Below are positions 37,955 to 48,023 of a stretch of DNA of 64,000 nucleotides, piece after piece. The notes below the pieces were generated by a model, which had not been told where the DNA came from, made no database searches, and saw only the letters and a list, made by a program, of their open reading frames with translations. The DNA comes from Crenothrix polyspora. Lineage in GTDB: Bacteria; Pseudomonadota; Gammaproteobacteria; Methylococcales; Methylomonadaceae. Each line of letters opens with the position of its first letter. Position 1 is the stretch's first letter. A program made the translations under genes and the position numbers. The stretch lies in contig CAMDWT010000003.1 of NCBI GenBank assembly GCA_945877505.1, positions 1-64,000 on the forward strand, written 5' to 3'.

Positions 37955-39117
37955 CTCGACCTTTCTTTTGGCATATTAGCGCTTATTTCGGCAACCTCAC
38001 TTTGCACTCGAAATAACAAGGCAACAGCACAAAACATAATCATCATACTGCCACCCCCATAACTCATTAGTGGTAAAGTCAAACCCTTCGTCGGTAAGAT
38101 TCCCATATTCACGCCCATATTCACGAAGGATTGAAAACCAAACCAAATACCTAAGCCATAGGCCAAAAATGCCGAAAATCTCTCACCCGCTTTCTCAGCT
38201 GCCATTGCAATCTGAAACGTGCGCCAAACTAATGCTGAAAATAAAGCGATGATTGTTAGCACACCTAACAACCCCAATTCCTCACCTATTACCGAAAATA
38301 AAAAATCAGTATGTGCTTCCGGTAAATAAAACAATTTCTGAATTCCACTCCCTAAACCAACACCCGTCCACTCGCCTCGTCCAAATGAAATCAATGCATG
38401 CACTAATTGATACCCTGTATCTTTTGGATCAGCCCATGGATTCATAAAACTAGTCACACGCTTCATGCGATAAGGTTCAAAATAAACCAGCAATACTGCG
38501 AGTACTGCAACAAATGACAACAACATTATGAATTGTGACAATCTCGCGCCTGCTAAAAACATAATCCCCATAGCTATAATTAAAATCACTACGGCAGATC
38601 CAAAATCAGGCTCTAACAGCAACAACATGCTGGCTATTGCAAATAAAATTAATGGTTTAAACAAGCCTAAGGCAGATTCCCTAATTGATTTCTGATGTCT
38701 CGTGACATAACCCGCCATATAAATAACAGCAAAAAACTTCACCAATTCAGATACTTGTATTCTCATTCCGCCTATAGACAACCAGCGCACACTTCCATTT
38801 ACCTTAACACCAAGGCCCGGAATGAGAACAATGATCAATAAAATCAATCCGATTATAAATAGCCATTGACCTGATTTTTCCCAAGCAATAATGGGTACTC
38901 TTGTTATTATTGCGCCAAAAACAAAACCCAATCCCAAATGTATTAATTGCTTTATTGGGTAATGAAAAACATCATTGCCGGCCATCTTGGCGCCCAAATG
39001 TAAAGATGATGAAACAACCATTACAAATCCAATCAGCAATAAACTACTCGTTAATACAACGAGTAAAGGATCAAAATGAAACCGTCCGATATGTGATGGC
39101 TTCATTCTTTGTTTCAT
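37939..39117 (-). CDS. ftsW: Septal peptidoglycan polymerase FtsW
   Basis: 392 residues with about ten membrane helices; SEDS family glycosyltransferase. Seen: MVVSSSLHLG, GSVRWLSIGGMRIQVSELVK, LLLEPDFGSAVVI, SFGRGEWTGVGLGSGIQKLF, PEAHTDFLFSVIGEELG and the C-terminal GLTLPLMSYGGGSMM. It polymerises lipid II at the septum with FtsI. It overlaps murD by ATGA. Confidence 0.98.
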   Translation of the reverse strand: MKQRMKPSHIGRFHFDPLLVVLTSSLLLIGFVMVVSSSLHLGAKMAGNDVFHYPIKQLIHLGLGFVFGAIITRVPIIAWEKSGQWLFIIGLILLIIVLIPGLGVKVNGSVRWLSIGGMRIQVSELVKFFAVIYMAGYVTRHQKSIRESALGLFKPLILFAIASMLLLLEPDFGSAVVILIIAMGIMFLAGARLSQFIMLLSFVAVLAVLLVYFEPYRMKRVTSFMNPWADPKDTGYQLVHALISFGRGEWTGVGLGSGIQKLFYLPEAHTDFLFSVIGEELGLLGVLTIIALFSALVWRTFQIAMAAEKAGERFSAFLAYGLGIWFGFQSFVNMGVNMGILPTKGLTLPLMSYGGGSMMIMFCAVALLFRVQSEVAEISANMPKERSRWVNV

Positions 39118-40490
39118 ACCAACAACCTCAGTACAGCTTTAGCAAATTGATTGCCTCTCTCTTGGTAATTTTTATATTGATCTAAACTAGCACAAGCAGG
39201 AGATAACAAAACACTGTCTCCGCACTCAGCAAGACCTGCACAAATTTCTACCGCATCCACCATATTTTTAGCTCGATGAATAGGAACACAACGCTTTAAT
39301 GCCTCTTCTATCAAACCAGCATCTTTACCCATCAGCACTACTGCTTTCGTTTTTTCTTTAACAGCTAAAGTTAGTTCATTCATGTCAGCGCCTTTTGCAT
39401 CGCCACCGGCAATCAAAATCACTTTATTGGTATACCCTTCTAATGCTGCAACACACGCACCAATATTGGTTGCTTTTGAATCATTAACCCAAGTTACACC
39501 CTGTATTTCTGCTACACGTTGCATCCTGTGCTCTAAGCCTTTAAAACTTTTTAGTGCCTTACACATAAGCACTTTATCAAGCCCTACTGACACACCTAAG
39601 GCCAATGCGGCCAAGGCATTTGCGACATTATGTCTACCCTCAAGTGGCAAGTCGGCTACTTTCATCAAATACTCTTTGTGGTGCATCAAATACTCTACAC
39701 CCTCTTTATAATCGATATAAAAATCAGCCTTTTTTCGAATTGAAAAGGACAAGCCGCTACTATCAACTTCCTGCATAGCTTCAACTATGGGATCATCTAA
39801 ATTTATTACCCTAACGCCATCGCCATTAAATACCTTTTGCTTTTCATGGGCGTATTGAGCGATATCATCATGTCTATCAAGATGATCTGCAGTGACATTG
39901 AGTACTGTTGCTGCAGCAGCATTCAAAGCGGTCGTTCTTTCCAATTGAAAGCTTGAAAGCTCCAATACATAAATATCAGCGTCCTGCTTTATTAAATCCA
40001 ATGCAGGCGTTCCTATATTGCCTCCCACACCCACGTTTTTTCCTGCGCATTTTGCCATTTCTCCCAGCATCGTGGTTACAGTACTTTTACCATTAGAGCC
40101 TGTAATGGCAACTATTGGCGCATCTACTGAGCAGGCAAATAAATCTATATCACTTACCATTTTGGAGCCATTCGCAAGCGCCTTTACGATTGATTTCTCA
40201 ACTATTGATACGCCTGGACTTACAACTAAATGGGTGGCAACCTTAAAGGCTGGCTCAGAAAATCCGCCTGTAAACAATGGCGCATCTGGTATGACCTGAA
40301 AAAACTGTTCTTTCAAGGGCGGCTTATCTCTACTATCGGTTATTGCAAATTTGAACCCTAGATTCTGTAAATAATGTGCAACTGAAATCCCTGTATAGCC
40401 CAATCCAACTACCAATACTTTTGAGCACTCTGGATCGAGTGCAAATTTCTCTTTTAACGATGCTAGTATCGCTAAATTAGTCTTGCTCAT
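39114..40490 (-). CDS. murD: UDP-MurNAc-L-Ala-D-Glu ligase
   Basis: 458 residues, Mur ligase. N-domain VVGLGYTGISVAHYLQNLGF, ATP loop ITGSNGKSTVTTMLGEMA, LELSSFQLERT, NVTADHLDRHDD, NDSKATNIGACVAALEG, and the C-domain ILIAGGDAKGADMNE and LLSPACASLDQYKNYQERG. It adds D-Glu. It starts 61 bp after mraY, the only sizeable gap inside the dcw run apart from ftsA-ftsZ. Confidence 0.98.
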   Translation of the reverse strand: MSKTNLAILASLKEKFALDPECSKVLVVGLGYTGISVAHYLQNLGFKFAITDSRDKPPLKEQFFQVIPDAPLFTGGFSEPAFKVATHLVVSPGVSIVEKSIVKALANGSKMVSDIDLFACSVDAPIVAITGSNGKSTVTTMLGEMAKCAGKNVGVGGNIGTPALDLIKQDADIYVLELSSFQLERTTALNAAAATVLNVTADHLDRHDDIAQYAHEKQKVFNGDGVRVINLDDPIVEAMQEVDSSGLSFSIRKKADFYIDYKEGVEYLMHHKEYLMKVADLPLEGRHNVANALAALALGVSVGLDKVLMCKALKSFKGLEHRMQRVAEIQGVTWVNDSKATNIGACVAALEGYTNKVILIAGGDAKGADMNELTLAVKEKTKAVVLMGKDAGLIEEALKRCVPIHRAKNMVDAVEICAGLAECGDSVLLSPACASLDQYKNYQERGNQFAKAVLRLLV

Positions 40491-40551
40491 CTAAGGCTCA
40501 CTCGTAAACCGATGATTAGAAAAATAGAAATAATTTTTTTTTGCACCTTTC

Positions 40552-41634
40552 TCACCTCAACTTTAAGGTTGCTAGGCCGATCAATACTAAAATGACGGTT
40601 ATTATCCAAAAACGAACAATAACTCTTGGTTCAGGCCAGCCTTTTAATTCAAAATGATGGTGTATTGGTGCCATACGAAATACGCGTTTTCCCGTCAGCT
40701 TATAAGAAGCTACCTGAATTATTACCGAAAGCGTTTCCATTACAAAGACACCTCCCATAATCATCAATATAATTTCTTGCCTAACTAATACTGCTAGCAC
40801 ACCTAATGCCGCACCTAACGCTAATGCACCCACATCACCCATAAAAACCATTGCAGGATACGTGTTAAACCATAAAAAACCTAAGCCAGCACCTACCAAT
40901 GCTGCACAAAAAACAATGAGCTCACCCGCATTAGGCAAATAAGGAATATCTAAATAATTAGAAAACATTACGTGCCCAGATAAATAGGCAAAAATACCTA
41001 GCCCACCGGCAACCATCACCGTAGGCATAATCGCTAAGCCATCTAATCCATCTGTTAAGTTAACAGCATTGCTGGTGCCCACAATGACAAAATAGGTCAA
41101 AACCACATACATCCATCCCATATCCAACATTACGTTTTTAAAGAAAGGAATAATGAATTGCGTTTCCGCTGGTAAAACAGCCGTTTTATATAAAAAAATT
41201 GCTGCGGTTAAGCCTATGATTGATTGCGCCAGATACTTTGCCTTTGCGGATAAACCATCACTGTTACGTTTAATTACTTTTCTATAGTCATCAATAAAAC
41301 CGATGATGCCATAACCCATGGTGACCAATAGAATGACCCAGATGTAACGATTTCCTAAATCAGCCCACAATAAAGTACTTATAGCAATTGCAACCAATAT
41401 TAGAGCGCCACCCATGGTCGGTGTTCCTGATTTTTCATAATGTGACTGAGGACCTAACTCACGAATACTTTGTCCAATTTTGTTGGAGCTTAGTTTTCTA
41501 ATCATTACGGGGCCAATCACAAATGATATTAACAATGAAGTTAACGCCCCAAGAATTGCTCTAAACGTTAAATACTGGAAGACTCTGAATCCACCATCAA
41601 ACGTCATTAAATAATCTGTAAAATAAAGTAACAT
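40552..41634 (-). CDS. mraY: Phospho-MurNAc-pentapeptide transferase MraY
   Basis: 360 residues, ten membrane helices, the E. coli length. It attaches phospho-MurNAc-pentapeptide to undecaprenyl phosphate, forming lipid I. Active-site motifs: [30 protein letters not shown] (Asp pair), [29 protein letters not shown], and the cytoplasmic loop [19 protein letters not shown]. Three bases separate it from murF. Confidence 0.98.
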   Translation of the reverse strand: MLLYFTDYLMTFDGGFRVFQYLTFRAILGALTSLLISFVIGPVMIRKLSSNKIGQSIRELGPQSHYEKSGTPTMGGALILVAIAISTLLWADLGNRYIWVILLVTMGYGIIGFIDDYRKVIKRNSDGLSAKAKYLAQSIIGLTAAIFLYKTAVLPAETQFIIPFFKNVMLDMGWMYVVLTYFVIVGTSNAVNLTDGLDGLAIMPTVMVAGGLGIFAYLSGHVMFSNYLDIPYLPNAGELIVFCAALVGAGLGFLWFNTYPAMVFMGDVGALALGAALGVLAVLVRQEIILMIMGGVFVMETLSVIIQVASYKLTGKRVFRMAPIHHHFELKGWPEPRVIVRFWIITVILVLIGLATLKLR

Positions 41635-41637
41635 TGT

Positions 41638-43017
41638 TTATTTCCTGAAATTGTCGACCAGCGCTGCGGCAACATTTTCCATGCGCTGCGCTCGCGAGCC
41701 TTTAATCAAAATCGTTTCGTCGCCTTTTAATTCTTTTTTTAATGCGTCAATCAGATCTTGTTGATTTTCATAAAAAGTTGCGCCTTTACCAAAAGCTTGC
41801 ACCGTTTTTTTGGCATCCTCACCTACGGCTAACAACCACTCAACGCCACTGCTCTTAATAAGACCGGCCATCTCTTCATGTATTTTTGGACTGTCAGGGC
41901 CTAATTCACCAAATGCGCCTAACACCAATACCTGCTTACTCTTAAAATTAACGAGTACATCAAGACCCGCTTTCAACGACGAGGAATTGGCGTTATAGGT
42001 ATCATCAATAATAAGATTTCCTAGTCGACTCATTAATGGCTGTAATCGGCCTGTCACTGGCCTTACATTTTCAAGACCTTGTTTAATTTGTTGTAAATCA
42101 ATTCCTAAAGCCAGGCACGCAGCAGCTGCTGCTAAAGCATTAAGTACATTATGCTGACCCGCTAACTTTAGATTTATATCAACAACATTTTTTTCTGTTA
42201 CCAATTCAAATTTAGTTACAAACGCGCCATCGCTAAGCTTCACTTCGATATTCTTAGCCGTTACGTTTGCTTCCTTTTTTAATCCAAATGACAATATACG
42301 TCTGTCGCCAGCAATTGCTTTCCAATAATCAAAATAAACATCATCATGATTGATAATGGCACAACCCTCTTTTCGGAGTGTCTCAATGATTTCGCCTTTT
42401 GCTTTTGCAACCCCTTCAAGATCAATAAAGCCTTCTAAATGTGCTGCACCTGCATTTGTAATAATGGCCACGTTGGCTTGGGCATATTGACTGGTATAAG
42501 CAATTTCCCCAGCATGATTTGCACCCATTTCAATAACAGCATAACGATGTTGCTCATTCATTTTGAGCAGGGTTAATGGCACGCCAATATCATTATTCAA
42601 ATTACCCTGAGTAAATAAAACGGCTGCATTAACAGCTAATATTGACGCAACCATTTCTTTAACCGTGGTTTTGCCGTTACTACCTGTTACACCGACTACT
42701 GACAGTGCATCTTTCCCTTTTTCTGACAGCTTACTGCGCCATGCTCCTGCTAACTGCGCTAATGCTAAGCGAGTATCTTCTACGATCACATGCGGCAAAC
42801 TTGTTTCAATGCCTTTGTGCACAATAGCGGCGACTGCGCCCACTTTTTGAGCTTGATCCACAAATTCATTTCCGTCGAAGTTGTGTCCCTTAATTGCTAT
42901 ATAAAGCTGATCATGAGTAAGTGCGCGAGTATCTATACTGACCGATGTAAAAGACACATCTTCTCCGACGAGCTTTCCCCGTACAGTCTCAGCACATTCA
43001 CTCATCATCATTATCAT
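41638..43017 (-). CDS. murF: UDP-MurNAc-tripeptide-D-Ala-D-Ala ligase
   Basis: 459 residues. It adds D-Ala-D-Ala to the tripeptide. Motifs: SIDTRALTHDQLYIAIKGHN, FDGNEFVDQA, ATP loop VTGSNGKTTVKEMVASIL, GNLNNDIGVPLTLLKM, IEMGANHAGEIAYTSQYA, NAGAAHLEGF, DDTYNANSSSLKAGLDVL and LKGSRAQRMENV. The start has three nearby ATGs (MIMMM), so the exact one is uncertain. It begins 2 bp after murE. Confidence 0.98.
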   Translation of the reverse strand: MIMMMSECAETVRGKLVGEDVSFTSVSIDTRALTHDQLYIAIKGHNFDGNEFVDQAQKVGAVAAIVHKGIETSLPHVIVEDTRLALAQLAGAWRSKLSEKGKDALSVVGVTGSNGKTTVKEMVASILAVNAAVLFTQGNLNNDIGVPLTLLKMNEQHRYAVIEMGANHAGEIAYTSQYAQANVAIITNAGAAHLEGFIDLEGVAKAKGEIIETLRKEGCAIINHDDVYFDYWKAIAGDRRILSFGLKKEANVTAKNIEVKLSDGAFVTKFELVTEKNVVDINLKLAGQHNVLNALAAAAACLALGIDLQQIKQGLENVRPVTGRLQPLMSRLGNLIIDDTYNANSSSLKAGLDVLVNFKSKQVLVLGAFGELGPDSPKIHEEMAGLIKSSGVEWLLAVGEDAKKTVQAFGKGATFYENQQDLIDALKKELKGDETILIKGSRAQRMENVAAALVDNFRK

Positions 43018-43019
43018 TT

Positions 43020-44522
43020 TTATCTGACTCTCATTTTTAATCCGCTCATTACAACCTGACTATCATTAAAAGCAGTTTGCACGCCTTTAATTTCTTGGTA
43101 ACTCTCATGACCCTTACCGGCAATCACAATACAATCTTTTTCTGCAGCCCTTGCTATAACTGTTTGTATTGCCTGCGCTCGGTTCTGAATCACTTCAACT
43201 TGCTCACTAGATCTAGTTACGCATCCCTCTAAGATGTCATTAACGATGTCTATTCCATTCTCAAAGCGTGGATTATCATCTGTAATGATTACGTGATCAG
43301 CCCACTTTTCTGCAATAGAGCCCATTTGCGCTCGCTTGCCTTTATCTCTATTTCCACCACAACCAAAAACCACCCACAAAGCCTGATTACAATGCTTTCT
43401 AAGGCTTGATAAAACTTTATCTAACGCATCGGGCGTATGGGCATAATCCACAAAAACTAAGGGGAGTCCATTACCTCCAAACCTCTCCATACGTCCAACT
43501 ACCGGTTTCAAACGCTGCAATTTTTTTACCGCCTCTGGCATTGAAACGCCCAAAGCCAACATCACAGTCAAAACAATCAATACATTCTCAATGTTAAAGT
43601 CTCCATAAAGCGGTACATTTATATGGCTTTTTAAGCCCCGCCAACTCACATCAAATTCAATACCGTCTTCTTTGTTTGCAATATTTTCTGCACTAACACA
43701 ATCACAATTGGCTAATGTTTCCCCCTTAACACTGACCCCCCAAATAACAACGCCTTTTGGGACAGCCTTAATAATCTGATCCCTATAAGAATCATCTAGA
43801 TTAACGACTACAAAAGCTAACCCTGGCTTATTAAGTAGCGCTAACTTTGCTTGAAGGTAAGCTTCCATAGTGCCGTGATAATCCAAATGATCTCGACTAA
43901 TATTGGTAAACACAGCGCCTTTAAACGTCACTCCATTTACCCTGCCTTGCTCCAACCCATGCGATGAAACTTCCATGGCAACTATCTGTTTTTTATCTTT
44001 TTGTAGCTCAGCTAATATTCTTTGAGTTTCTAATGCGTCCGGCGTAGTATTCAAGGTTTTACTAAGACTCCCCCACACCCCCCAGCCTAATGTTCCAATT
44101 AATCCGCAATCATCTAGCATCTGGCTTAAAAATTGACTACAAGAGGTCTTACCATTAGTTCCAGTTATACCTATTACATCCATATACTTAGAAGGTTCGT
44201 CGTAATATCGAGCGGCAATATCACCTAACTTAACGCCTAAATCTGTCACCGGAATTAATGGCACATTGTGGATCTTATCAATGATCTCCTTGCTCGCTCC
44301 GGAAGGCTCATAGATCACAACGGCGGCGCCCTGTTTAACAGCCTGATTTGCATAAACAAGTCCATGTTGCTTAGAGCCATTCAAAGCAATAAATACATTG
44401 CCAGAAGCCACCTCTTGGCTGTTTAATGCCAATCCAGTGATCTCTCTATTTTCTAACGCTTCCAAGCCTGGATTTGGATAAGCAACAATTCCTTCCACTA
44501 AATCCTTAAGCTTCATTTTCAA
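43020..44522 (-). CDS. murE: UDP-MurNAc-L-Ala-D-Glu:meso-DAP ligase
   Basis: 500 residues. Motifs: GDIAARYYDEPS, ATP loop ITGTNGKTSCSQFLSQML, NTTPDALETQRILAEL, MEVSSHGLEQGRV, NISRDHLDYHGTMEAY, VDYAHTPDALDKVLSSLR, and TDDNPRFENG. The DNPR signature marks recognition of meso-diaminopimelate rather than lysine, as expected for a Gram-negative. It lies 4 bp after ftsI. Confidence 0.98.
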   Translation of the reverse strand: MKMKLKDLVEGIVAYPNPGLEALENREITGLALNSQEVASGNVFIALNGSKQHGLVYANQAVKQGAAVVIYEPSGASKEIIDKIHNVPLIPVTDLGVKLGDIAARYYDEPSKYMDVIGITGTNGKTSCSQFLSQMLDDCGLIGTLGWGVWGSLSKTLNTTPDALETQRILAELQKDKKQIVAMEVSSHGLEQGRVNGVTFKGAVFTNISRDHLDYHGTMEAYLQAKLALLNKPGLAFVVVNLDDSYRDQIIKAVPKGVVIWGVSVKGETLANCDCVSAENIANKEDGIEFDVSWRGLKSHINVPLYGDFNIENVLIVLTVMLALGVSMPEAVKKLQRLKPVVGRMERFGGNGLPLVFVDYAHTPDALDKVLSSLRKHCNQALWVVFGCGGNRDKGKRAQMGSIAEKWADHVIITDDNPRFENGIDIVNDILEGCVTRSSEQVEVIQNRAQAIQTVIARAAEKDCIVIAGKGHESYQEIKGVQTAFNDSQVVMSGLKMRVR

Positions 44523-44526
44523 AGTT

Positions 44527-46254
44527 CTATTGGCTTTTCTGTGTTAATAAAACAGGCATCGTTTCTTCCTCATCAGGTGCAACTTCAAGAATTCTCAACG
44601 CCCCAGCCATGACCTTTGAAAATACCGGCGCCGAGACTAAACCTCCGTAATACTGTCCCGCCGAAGGTTCATCAATCATAACGACAATAATCAATCGCGG
44701 ATCAACTGCTGGCGCCATTCCAGCAAAAACAGCAAAATAATTTTTTTCTGTATAGCCCCTAGCGCCTGCTTTTTTTACTGTTCCCGTTTTACCAGCCGCA
44801 CTGTAGCCATCGACTCTTGCCTCATAAGCCGTACCATCTTTCATCAGTACAGTTTCCATCATTTTACGAACACTCTTTGCTGTTTTGGCCGAGAACACTC
44901 TAACCGCATCATCATCTTCTTCGCGCTTCAGCAAACTCACCGAATGCAATACACCATCATCTGCCAAAGCCGTATAGGCTCTTGCCAATTGCAGCGCCGA
45001 ACTACTTAATCCATAACCGAACGACATAATCGCACGATCAAAATCACTCCATTTCTTATAATCCCGCATCGTTCCAGTGGCTTCACCAGGAAAGCCGGAT
45101 CCTGCCGAGACACCAAAACCAAGCTGATGATAAATACCCCAAAAATATTTGGGTGGCATTTTTAAGGCCATCATACTCACCCCAACATTACTGGATTTTT
45201 TTATGACATGCGTCAAATCCAATGTGCCGTAGTTATGAACATCCTTTACAGTATTACGACCAATTTGATAACTTCCATTTGTAATAAATGTCGCATTTTG
45301 AGCGATATAACCACCCTCTAATGCTGCCGCAACGACAAACGGTTTAACCGCTGACCCAGGCTCAAATACATCTGTGATCGCTCTGTTTCTGTATAAACCT
45401 TCCTTCAAACTGTTTCTAGTGTTTGGATTAAAAGAAGGTTGATTTACTGCCGCTAGAATCTCCCCATTTTTTGCATCCAAAACCACTAATGCACCTGATT
45501 TAGCTTTGTTTAACGTCACCGCTAACTGCAGTTCTCGATACGCTAGATATTGAATACGCTGATCAATACTTAACTCAAGATTCTTCCCTGAAACCGGTTC
45601 TTTTATATTTTCAATATCATCAATAATTCTCCGCTGTCCATCTCGAACAACTCTTTTACTACCCGAGGTTCCTCTTAAGAGTTTTTCATAGCCGGACTCC
45701 ATTCCTTCCTGCCCAATATCATCAACATTAGTAAAGCCAACAATATGAGCAGAAACACCGCCTGTAGGGTAAAAACGCTTAAACTCACGCTCGAAATAAA
45801 CACCCGTAAGTTTTAACTCTTTCACTTTATCACCCAACTGCGGATTAACCCGTCTGGCTATATAAAGAAACTGCCTATGTAAATCTTCCTTTATTAGTTC
45901 TGTTACTTTGCCAACAGGCAAATTCAAAAGCTTCTCAACCATCCTAATCTGATCTTCTTTAGCATGCCTAAGCTCCCGTGGATTTATCCAAATAGACTCT
46001 ACGGGTGTACTAATGGCCAGAGGATCACCATTCCTATCAAGAATCATACCTCTATAAGCTGAAACAGAGACATCATCCACCTGCCTCATATCACCCTGAT
46101 CCTTAAGGAATTTTTTGCTAAGGACTTGCAAGTCAATGGCTCGACCCACTAAAATCAACATGCACAGCATCATAAAACGAAGCAGCGCTTTCCTTCTTCC
46201 AGAAAAATCGTCCGTTGATTGCTTTTTCTTGCTTCTAACTCGAAAATCTAGCAT
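44527..46254 (-). CDS. ftsI: Septal transpeptidase FtsI (PBP3)
   Basis: 575 residues. One N-terminal membrane helix (ALLRFMMLCMLILVGRAIDL) is followed by the class B PBP pedestal (YRGMILDRNGDPLAIS) and the transpeptidase domain with SxxK in FEPGSAVKPFVVA, SxN in KKSSNVGVSMM and KTG in AAGKTGTVKKAG. It crosslinks septal peptidoglycan with FtsW. It begins right after the ftsL stop with no spacer. Confidence 0.98.
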   Translation of the reverse strand: MLDFRVRSKKKQSTDDFSGRRKALLRFMMLCMLILVGRAIDLQVLSKKFLKDQGDMRQVDDVSVSAYRGMILDRNGDPLAISTPVESIWINPRELRHAKEDQIRMVEKLLNLPVGKVTELIKEDLHRQFLYIARRVNPQLGDKVKELKLTGVYFEREFKRFYPTGGVSAHIVGFTNVDDIGQEGMESGYEKLLRGTSGSKRVVRDGQRRIIDDIENIKEPVSGKNLELSIDQRIQYLAYRELQLAVTLNKAKSGALVVLDAKNGEILAAVNQPSFNPNTRNSLKEGLYRNRAITDVFEPGSAVKPFVVAAALEGGYIAQNATFITNGSYQIGRNTVKDVHNYGTLDLTHVIKKSSNVGVSMMALKMPPKYFWGIYHQLGFGVSAGSGFPGEATGTMRDYKKWSDFDRAIMSFGYGLSSSALQLARAYTALADDGVLHSVSLLKREEDDDAVRVFSAKTAKSVRKMMETVLMKDGTAYEARVDGYSAAGKTGTVKKAGARGYTEKNYFAVFAGMAPAVDPRLIIVVMIDEPSAGQYYGGLVSAPVFSKVMAGALRILEVAPDEEETMPVLLTQKSQ

Positions 46255-46521
46255 TTACGGTTTTATATATATAATTTTTTCTCTTAATGGCATCATTAGT
46301 TTTAATTCCTTTTGCGCCACTATCTCCAACCGATTTTGCTCTGCTAACATAGTTAGTTCCAATTCCATCTGTCCCCACTCAACTTCATATTGATCTAACG
46401 CTCTTTCTTGCTTTTGTATCTCAATGAACATCAAGCGCGAGTAATACTTACTATAAATTACCGCCAAAGCTGACAATAAAAGAACTGCACTCGCAATACC
46501 CAACAACCGATTTATAATCAC
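46255..46521 (-). CDS. ftsL: Cell division protein FtsL
   Basis: 88 residues. A single membrane helix (LLGIASAVLLLSALAVIYSKYYS) is followed by a periplasmic coiled coil (LMFIEIQKQERALDQYEVEW onward). FtsL forms the FtsQLB complex that activates FtsWI. The sequence is weakly conserved as usual; identity rests on topology, length and the position between rsmH and ftsI. It abuts both neighbours without spacing. Confidence 0.94.
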   Translation of the reverse strand: MIINRLLGIASAVLLLSALAVIYSKYYSRLMFIEIQKQERALDQYEVEWGQMELELTMLAEQNRLEIVAQKELKLMMPLREKIIYIKP

Positions 46522-47454
46522 TTAGACTCTCTCGGCGACTCTCATCACCGCACTTCTAGCTCTTGGATTTTCTCTAATTTCCTGTGCATCAGCTTTTAAG
46601 GCTTTGCTCACTTTCTTTAAAATACCTTTGTCAATATCGACTTCCCTTATAGGCAACTTACCCGGGTTATACTTAGCGCCCGATTCATCCCTAATAAAGC
46701 GCTTTACGATTCTGTCTTCTAATGAATGAAAAGAAATAGCTACTAAGCGCCCGCCTGGCTTCAATATTTGAGCGGACTGCTGCAGCACTGCTTTTAATTC
46801 ATCTAGCTCTCTATTAATTTCAATTCGAACTGCCTGAAATGTTCGTGTTGCTGGATGCTTATTCTTTTCAGTCATAGGGATTACATCTTCAATCAGCTTT
46901 GCTAATTGCCTCGTTGTAGTAATGGGTGTCTCTTCCCTTTTGCCTACTATGGCGCCCGCTATCCGCCTTGCAAATCTTTCTTCACCGTATTCGAATAAAA
47001 CTTTAACTAACTCTTTCTCATCAACACTAGCCAACCATTGCTCAGCAGAAACTCCAGCAGTAACATCCATTCGCATATCTAGGGGACCATCACGTAAAAA
47101 ACTAAAGCCTCTTTCAGGCTTATCGAGTTGAGGAGATGAGACACCTAAATCCATCAAAATCCCATCAATTTTCCCGACTAAATCTGCATTCTTAACAATA
47201 GTTTCTATCTGTGAAAAACAACTATGTTTTAACTCAAAGCGCTGATCTAACAACATGGCTTGTGCACGCTCCGAATCAAACGCTTCAACATCACGATCTA
47301 AAGCGATCAATTGCCCGTGCTGACCCAACACACTCAGAATGCCTTGGCTATGTCCACCACGACCAAAGGTACAATCTATATAAATACCTTCTTCTTTAAT
47401 CGCCAGCTGTTGCAGCGCTTCTGCATACATAACGGGTAAATGTTCCATTAACAA
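46522..47454 (-). CDS. rsmH: 16S rRNA (cytosine-1402-N4)-methyltransferase RsmH
   Basis: 310 residues. It methylates C1402 of 16S rRNA. Seen: EHLPVMYAEALQQLAIKEEG, IDCTFGRGGHSQGIL (AdoMet loop), LIALDRDVEAF, ILMDLGVSSPQLDKPERGFSF, DGPLDMRMD, FEYGEERFARRIA, HPATRTFQAVRIEINREL and ISFHSLEDRIVKRF. It is the second dcw gene, 10 bp after mraZ. Confidence 0.98.
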   Translation of the reverse strand: MLMEHLPVMYAEALQQLAIKEEGIYIDCTFGRGGHSQGILSVLGQHGQLIALDRDVEAFDSERAQAMLLDQRFELKHSCFSQIETIVKNADLVGKIDGILMDLGVSSPQLDKPERGFSFLRDGPLDMRMDVTAGVSAEQWLASVDEKELVKVLFEYGEERFARRIAGAIVGKREETPITTTRQLAKLIEDVIPMTEKNKHPATRTFQAVRIEINRELDELKAVLQQSAQILKPGGRLVAISFHSLEDRIVKRFIRDESGAKYNPGKLPIREVDIDKGILKKVSKALKADAQEIRENPRARSAVMRVAERV

Positions 47455-47464
47455 AGCTCCCGTA

Positions 47465-47932
47465 TTAAAAAGATAAAGTCCCTAACTCTTCCAAACCTTC
47501 ATTATCATCGCCATCCAGCCACTCTTTCTCTTTAGCTGTCCAAGCATCTTCATTCCAAATTTCAAATTTATTAAGCTGACCAACTAAGACAACCTTTTTA
47601 TCCATATTGGCAAATTTTCTTAGTTTTTCTGGCAATAACAACCGGCCCTGCGCATCCATTTCACATTCAGACGCATTCCCTATTAGGAAACGCCTTAACT
47701 TGCCAGCCATTTTATTTAAAGTGGGCAACTTACTAATTGTTTGTTCAAGGTTTTCCCATTCAGGTAAGGGATAAAGCCATAAACAACCATTTTCTCCGAT
47801 GCAACGCTCATTGACGGCAACTGTTACAACCATTTGACGCTCACAACAATCCTGCAACTCTTCCCGATAGCGGGTTGGAATAGCAAGACGGCCTTTATCG
47901 TCTAAATTGATTGAACTTATTCCTCGAAACAA
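47465..47932 (-). CDS. mraZ: Transcriptional regulator MraZ
   Basis: 155 residues with two SpoVT/AbrB-like halves: FRGISSINLDDKGRLAIPTR and GNASECEMDAQGRLLLPEKL, each with the DxxGRLxxP signature. MraZ binds repeats upstream of its own gene and controls the dcw cluster; in E. coli it represses. It heads the cluster here and has matching repeats upstream. Confidence 0.97.
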   Translation of the reverse strand: MFRGISSINLDDKGRLAIPTRYREELQDCCERQMVVTVAVNERCIGENGCLWLYPLPEWENLEQTISKLPTLNKMAGKLRRFLIGNASECEMDAQGRLLLPEKLRKFANMDKKVVLVGQLNKFEIWNEDAWTAKEKEWLDGDDNEGLEELGTLSF

Positions 47933-47960
47933 GACTTAACTCCAGATAAAATCAAAAAAA

Positions 47961-47986
47961 CCCACTTTACACCACTTTCTTACCAC
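47961..47986 (-). promoter_or_regulatory. MraZ-binding repeats upstream of mraZ
   Basis: On the minus strand three copies of GTGGN (GTGGT 47982-47986, GTGGT 47971-47975, GTGGG 47961-47965) are spaced 11 and 10 bp apart, the known arrangement of MraZ boxes (TGGGN repeats with five-base spacers). They lie directly downstream of the promoter, around and after the predicted transcription start, consistent with autorepression. Confidence 0.8.
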
Positions 47987-47994
47987 TTAACTGC

Positions 47995-48023
47995 ACTATA
48001 AATTCCAAACAGCTCTTAGTCAA
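47995..48023 (-). promoter_or_regulatory. Sigma-70 promoter of the dcw cluster
   Basis: On the minus strand TTGACT (48018-48023), a 17-base spacer and TATAGT (47995-48000). The predicted start is about 47988, immediately before the first MraZ box. It is probably the main promoter of mraZ-rsmH-ftsL and the genes behind them. Confidence 0.8.
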
